64,000 nt of DNA from Pseudooceanicola algae (lineage in GTDB: Bacteria > Pseudomonadota > Alphaproteobacteria > Rhodobacterales > Rhodobacteraceae). The position numbers were made by a program, and so were the translations under genes. A model generated the notes under the pieces. That model was not told the origin of the DNA. It saw only the letters and a list, made by a program, of their open reading frames with translations, and searched no databases. Below, piece after piece: positions 61,135 to 64,000 of the stretch. The stretch's first letter is position 1. Each line of letters begins with the position of its first letter. The stretch is taken from contig NZ_CP060437.1 in assembly GCF_003590145.2 (NCBI RefSeq), positions 62,001-126,000 of the forward strand. Direction: 5' to 3'.

Positions 61135-62051
61135 GAAAGGTCTCCGGGAACGCGCTTGGTCAGGCCCAGAAGGTCGCGGACCTCTTGCGGGCCAAGCAGG
61201 CCGACGCCGAGGCCGGTCAGGATGCCGGTGGCCTTTTCGACAAGTTGCGCATTGGTCGCCAACACGCCTTTTTCGAGGTAGAGGTTGTCTTCAAGTCCGA
61301 CGCGCACATTGCCCCCCGCAAGGGCCGATGCGGCGACAAAGGGCATCTGGTCGCGGCCCAGGCTGAAGCCCGACCAGGTCCAGCCGGCGGGCACGTTGTG
61401 GACCATCGACAGGAAGGTCAGCAGATCGTTCGGCGCGCCCCAAGGAATGCCCATGCAAAGCTGCACCAGGGCGGGATCGGTCAGCACGCCTTCCTTCACC
61501 AGTTGCGTGGCGAACCACAGGTGCCCGGTGTCGAAGGCCTCGATTTCCGGTTTCACACCGAGTTCGGTCATCTCCCGACCCATGGCGCGCAGCATGTTGG
61601 TGGTATTGGTCATGACGTAATCGCCATCGCCGAAGTTCATCGAGCCGCAGTCGAGGGTGCAGATCTCGGGCAGGCAGGCGCGGATATGGGCCATGCGGTC
61701 GCTGGCGCCGATCATGTCCGTATTGGCGGTGTCGAGGTCTAGGGGGGCTTCGGGATCGCCCAGGGTCAGATCGCCGCCGATCCCGGCGGTGAGGTTCAGC
61801 ACCATGTCGACGTCCGCCGCCCGGATCAGGCGGGTCAACTCGCGGTAAAGGTCAAGGTCGCGACATGGCGCGCCGGTCTCGGGATCGCGGACGTGGCAAT
61901 GAACGATGGCCGCCCCGGCGCGGGCGGCGTCGATGGCGGCATCGGCAATCTGGCGGGGCGAGCGCGGGACAAGCGGGCTTTTGTCCTGCGAAGCAGCGGC
62001 CCCTGTGATGGCGGCGGTGATGAAGACCTTGCGGTTCATTTGCAATGGCAT
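61131..62051 (-). CDS. beta-keto acid cleavage enzyme (DUF849), probable dehydrocarnitine cleavage
   Basis: 306 residues of the BKACE/DUF849 TIM-barrel family. Zinc motif IVHCHVRDPETGAPC (HxH, about 50-53), TLDCGSMNFGDGDYVMTNT, and GGNVRVGLEDNLYLEKG near the C-terminus. These enzymes condense a beta-keto acid with acetyl-CoA; here 3-dehydrocarnitine would give betainyl-CoA and acetoacetate. The start at 62051 has GGAAAGG upstream; ATG at 62039 is a second option. Between the CaiD-like and the dehydrogenase genes. Confidence 0.92.
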   Translation of the reverse strand: MPLQMNRKVFITAAITGAAASQDKSPLVPRSPRQIADAAIDAARAGAAIVHCHVRDPETGAPCRDLDLYRELTRLIRAADVDMVLNLTAGIGGDLTLGDPEAPLDLDTANTDMIGASDRMAHIRACLPEICTLDCGSMNFGDGDYVMTNTTNMLRAMGREMTELGVKPEIEAFDTGHLWFATQLVKEGVLTDPALVQLCMGIPWGAPNDLLTFLSMVHNVPAGWTWSGFSLGRDQMPFVAASALAGGNVRVGLEDNLYLEKGVLATNAQLVEKATGILTGLGVGLLGPQEVRDLLGLTKRVPGDLS

Positions 62052-62066
62052 GGCGTTGCCTTTCCT

Positions 62067-62840
62067 TTAGCGGCCCTTCCAGACCGGATCGCGGTTCTCG
62101 GCGAAGGCAAGGGCGCCTTCCTTCTGGTCTTCCGAGGTATAGAGCCGTTCGACGGTTTCGAACTGGCTGCGGGTGATGCGGTTCATGGCGTCCTGGAACT
62201 TCATGTCCTCGGCCTCGCGCACGATTTCCTTCAGCGCGGCAAAGACCAACGGCGGGCCGGAGGCAAGCTGATCGGCCATGGCGCGCGCCTGGGTCATCAG
62301 GTCGGCCGAGGGCACCGCGCGGTTGATCAGGCCCCAGCCGAGGGCCTCGCTGGTGTCGAACCAGCGCCCGGTCAGCAGAAGCTCCATCGCGATGTGATAG
62401 GGGATGCGCTTGGGCAGCTTGACCGAGGCCGCATCGGCCACGGTGCCCGAGCGGATTTCCGGCAGGGCAAAGGTGGCGTGGTCGGCGGCAAGGATGATGT
62501 CTGCCGACATCGCCAGTTCCAGCCCGCCGCCGCAGCAGATGCCGTTGACGGCGGCGATCACGGGTTTGTTGAGGCGCGGCAGTTCCTGCAAGCCGGCGAA
62601 GCCGCCGGGTCCGTAATCGGCATCGGCGGCTTCGCCGGCCTTCAGATCCCAGCCGGGGCAGAAGAACTTTTCCCCCGCGGCAGTGACGATGGCGACGCGC
62701 AGTTCGGGATCGTCGCGGAAGGCAAGAAAGGTCTCGCCCATCTCGCGGCTGGTGGCCATGTCGATGGCATTGGCCTTGGGCCGGTCAAGGGTGACTTCCA
62801 GCACGGCGCCGCGACGCTCTACACGGATATTCCTGGTCAT
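62067..62840 (-). CDS. caiD: CaiD-like carnitinyl-CoA dehydratase / enoyl-CoA hydratase
   Basis: 257 residues of the crotonase family. LDRPKANAIDMATSREMGET, oxyanion-hole stretch AAVNGICCGGGLELAMSADI, and FALPEIRSGTVADAASVKLP, where the glutamate is one of the catalytic residues. The ATG at 62840 overlaps the upstream ligase stop by 4 bases; the frame's earlier start (62954) lies within the ligase gene. In this operon it probably handles carnitinyl- or crotonobetainyl-CoA. Confidence 0.87.
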   Translation of the reverse strand: MTRNIRVERRGAVLEVTLDRPKANAIDMATSREMGETFLAFRDDPELRVAIVTAAGEKFFCPGWDLKAGEAADADYGPGGFAGLQELPRLNKPVIAAVNGICCGGGLELAMSADIILAADHATFALPEIRSGTVADAASVKLPKRIPYHIAMELLLTGRWFDTSEALGWGLINRAVPSADLMTQARAMADQLASGPPLVFAALKEIVREAEDMKFQDAMNRITRSQFETVERLYTSEDQKEGALAFAENRDPVWKGR

Positions 62841-64000
62841 TTCGGGTCTCCCATACGGATTAGGGCATCTGCGGCGATGGCGCCGGTGGGGCTGCACATC
62901 AGCGGATTGATTTCGACTTCCTGTAGCACGGCGGCGTGGTCGGTGACGAAACATTGCAACGCCATCACCGCATCCAGTACCGCCTCTGTATCGGCAGACG
63001 GGCGGCCTCGGTAGCCGGTCAGCAAGGCCCCGGTGCGCAGGCGGGTCAGTGCCTTGCGGACTTCATCGCGGCTGCTCGGCACCAGGGTCGACACGGTATC
63101 CCCGATCAGCTCGGTCAGGATACCGCCAAGCCCGAGGGTCAGCACGAAGCCATGGGCCGGATCGCGGGTGACACCCAGCAACAGTTCGGCCACGGTGCCG
63201 GTTACCATTTCCTCGACCAGGAAGCGGTCGCAGGGCATCGACCGGGCGGCGGCCTGAACATCCTGCGCGCTGGCAAGGCCAAGGACGACTGCGCCGGATT
63301 CGGTCTTGTGCGCGATGTCTTCGCCCTTCAGCACGACCGGAAAGCCGATCTGTTCCGCCTGCGCGCCGGCTTCTTCGGGGCTGCCGGCGCGGCGGGACTG
63401 GGGCACGCGCAGACCGGCGCGGGACAGCAGCGCCTTGGCTTCTGCCTCGCTCAAGGGGGCCTTGCCCTGATCGCCCCCTTCGGGTTCAGGGCCGGGCAGG
63501 AGCACCGGGGCAGGCGCCGCGCCGACAATCCCGACCGAGGCGGCGGCGCGGATCGCCGCGACCGCTTCGCCCATGCCGCAAAGCGGGGTGATCCCATCGG
63601 CGATCAGCCGGGCGCAAAGCGCATCCGACAGCCCCTCTGGCAGCATGGATACAAGGGCCAGCGCCTGTCCGGTGGCCTTGCGCGTGGCGACCATGGCGTC
63701 CAGCACCAGATCGTAGTCGGGGGCGCTGAAACGGTCATCGCGCGGCATGTCCAGCACGACGCAGGTCAGCGCCGCGCCACCCTGTGCCAGAGCCGTGAAA
63801 CAGCGACCAAGCGCATCGCCGTCGCCCCATATATAGGTGTTGTAGTCCAAGGGGTTGGCCAGCGCGACCTTGGGCCCGAGCACAGCGCGCAGCGCGGCTT
63901 CCTGTGCCGCTTGAAGCGGTGGATAGCTTAGCCCGGCCTTTTCCCCGAGATCGGCCATCAGCGATGCCTCGCCTCCCGAACAGGAGGCAGAGGCGACCGT
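62837..64000 (-). CDS. NDP-forming acyl-CoA ligase-like protein, C-terminal part
   Basis: The frame is open across the right edge, so the N-terminus is missing; an ATG at 63958 is internal, since the preceding codons read SCSGGEASLMADLGEKAGL, a conserved stretch of acyl-CoA synthetase (NDP-forming) proteins. After the ligase CoA domain (LANPLDYNTYIWGDGDALGR), an ATP-grasp domain follows (LSRAGLRVPQSRRAGSPEEA, GFPVVLKGEDIAHKTESGAV, EVEINPLMCSPTGAIAADAL). It should activate carnitine, crotonobetaine or a similar acid with CoA in place of a CaiC-type ligase. At least 387 residues are visible. Confidence 0.88.
   Translation of the reverse strand, partial: TVASASCSGGEASLMADLGEKAGLSYPPLQAAQEAALRAVLGPKVALANPLDYNTYIWGDGDALGRCFTALAQGGAALTCVVLDMPRDDRFSAPDYDLVLDAMVATRKATGQALALVSMLPEGLSDALCARLIADGITPLCGMGEAVAAIRAAASVGIVGAAPAPVLLPGPEPEGGDQGKAPLSEAEAKALLSRAGLRVPQSRRAGSPEEAGAQAEQIGFPVVLKGEDIAHKTESGAVVLGLASAQDVQAAARSMPCDRFLVEEMVTGTVAELLLGVTRDPAHGFVLTLGLGGILTELIGDTVSTLVPSSRDEVRKALTRLRTGALLTGYRGRPSADTEAVLDAVMALQCFVTDHAAVLQEVEINPLMCSPTGAIAADALIRMGDPK

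Overview
The window has high GC and tight start/stop overlaps. Its gene content (Rep_3-type replicon with parAB, TRAP, tripartite tricarboxylate and ABC transporters, a caa3 oxidase with a fused subunit I/III, carnitine and uronate catabolism) points to an alphaproteobacterium of the Rhodobacteraceae (roseobacter/Paracoccus group). A plasmid-type replication initiator, an iteron-like origin and a parA-parB pair lie at 29.9-34.2 kb. The DNA is therefore most likely a large extrachromosomal replicon (megaplasmid or chromid) loaded with respiratory and catabolic operons. This is an inference; an integrated replicon cannot be excluded.

Layout. (1) 1-4.3 kb, minus strand: a Na+-NQR operon nqrABCDE(F), with nqrF cut by the window edge and an unusually short NqrB. 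It diverges from a periplasmic pentaheme cytochrome c at 4.4-5.5 kb, and a perfect FNR-type box lies between them. (2) 5.6-12.5 kb, plus strand: an MFS transporter and a caa3-type oxidase operon (subunit II with fused cytochrome c, subunit I fused to subunit III, a small membrane protein, CtaG, and a triheme cytochrome c). (3) 12.5-14.3 kb: a YHYH-domain periplasmic protein divergent from a MarR regulator with an operator-like palindrome. (4) 14.6-24.0 kb: a long minus-strand operon with an NMT1/SsuA-type ABC transporter, a cytosine-deaminase-like amidohydrolase, an FAD-linked oxidase, two flavodoxin-fold NAD(P)H oxidoreductases, a creatininase-family hydrolase and an MDR oxidoreductase. A divergent RidA-family gene lies beside it. 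Together they look like a pathway for an N-heterocycle or amide.

(5) 24.4-29.1 kb: the oxidative uronate pathway (udh, GntR regulator, kdgD, gci, gli), with a shared candidate operator directly upstream of two promoters. (6) 29.1-34.2 kb: a 2OG-Fe(II) oxygenase-like gene and the replication/partition module. (7) 34.5-40.5 kb: a GntR regulator, a TRAP transporter, a 3-hydroxyacyl-CoA-type dehydrogenase and an octopine/nopaline-dehydrogenase-family enzyme, suggesting uptake and oxidation of an opine or amino-acid-derived acid. (8) 40.6-49.7 kb: an accessory stretch, in part visibly AT-richer, with an amidase remnant, an alpha/beta hydrolase-like protein, an 849-residue glycosyltransferase/pyruvyltransferase-like fusion and a 1537-residue secreted protein of unknown role.

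(9) 50.0-58.8 kb: an RraA-family aldolase and a GntR regulator, divergent from tctC-tctB-tctA, an SDR, an FGGY pentulose kinase and a fucose-isomerase-fold protein. This is a coherent but unassigned sugar or sugar-acid pathway. (10) 58.9-64 kb: a TetR/BetI-like regulator convergent with a carnitine operon made of an NDP-forming acyl-CoA ligase (cut by the window edge), CaiD-like crotonase, a DUF849/BKACE beta-keto acid cleavage enzyme and a carnitine dehydrogenase fused to a thioesterase. No rRNA, tRNA, CRISPR array or intact insertion sequence was recognised.
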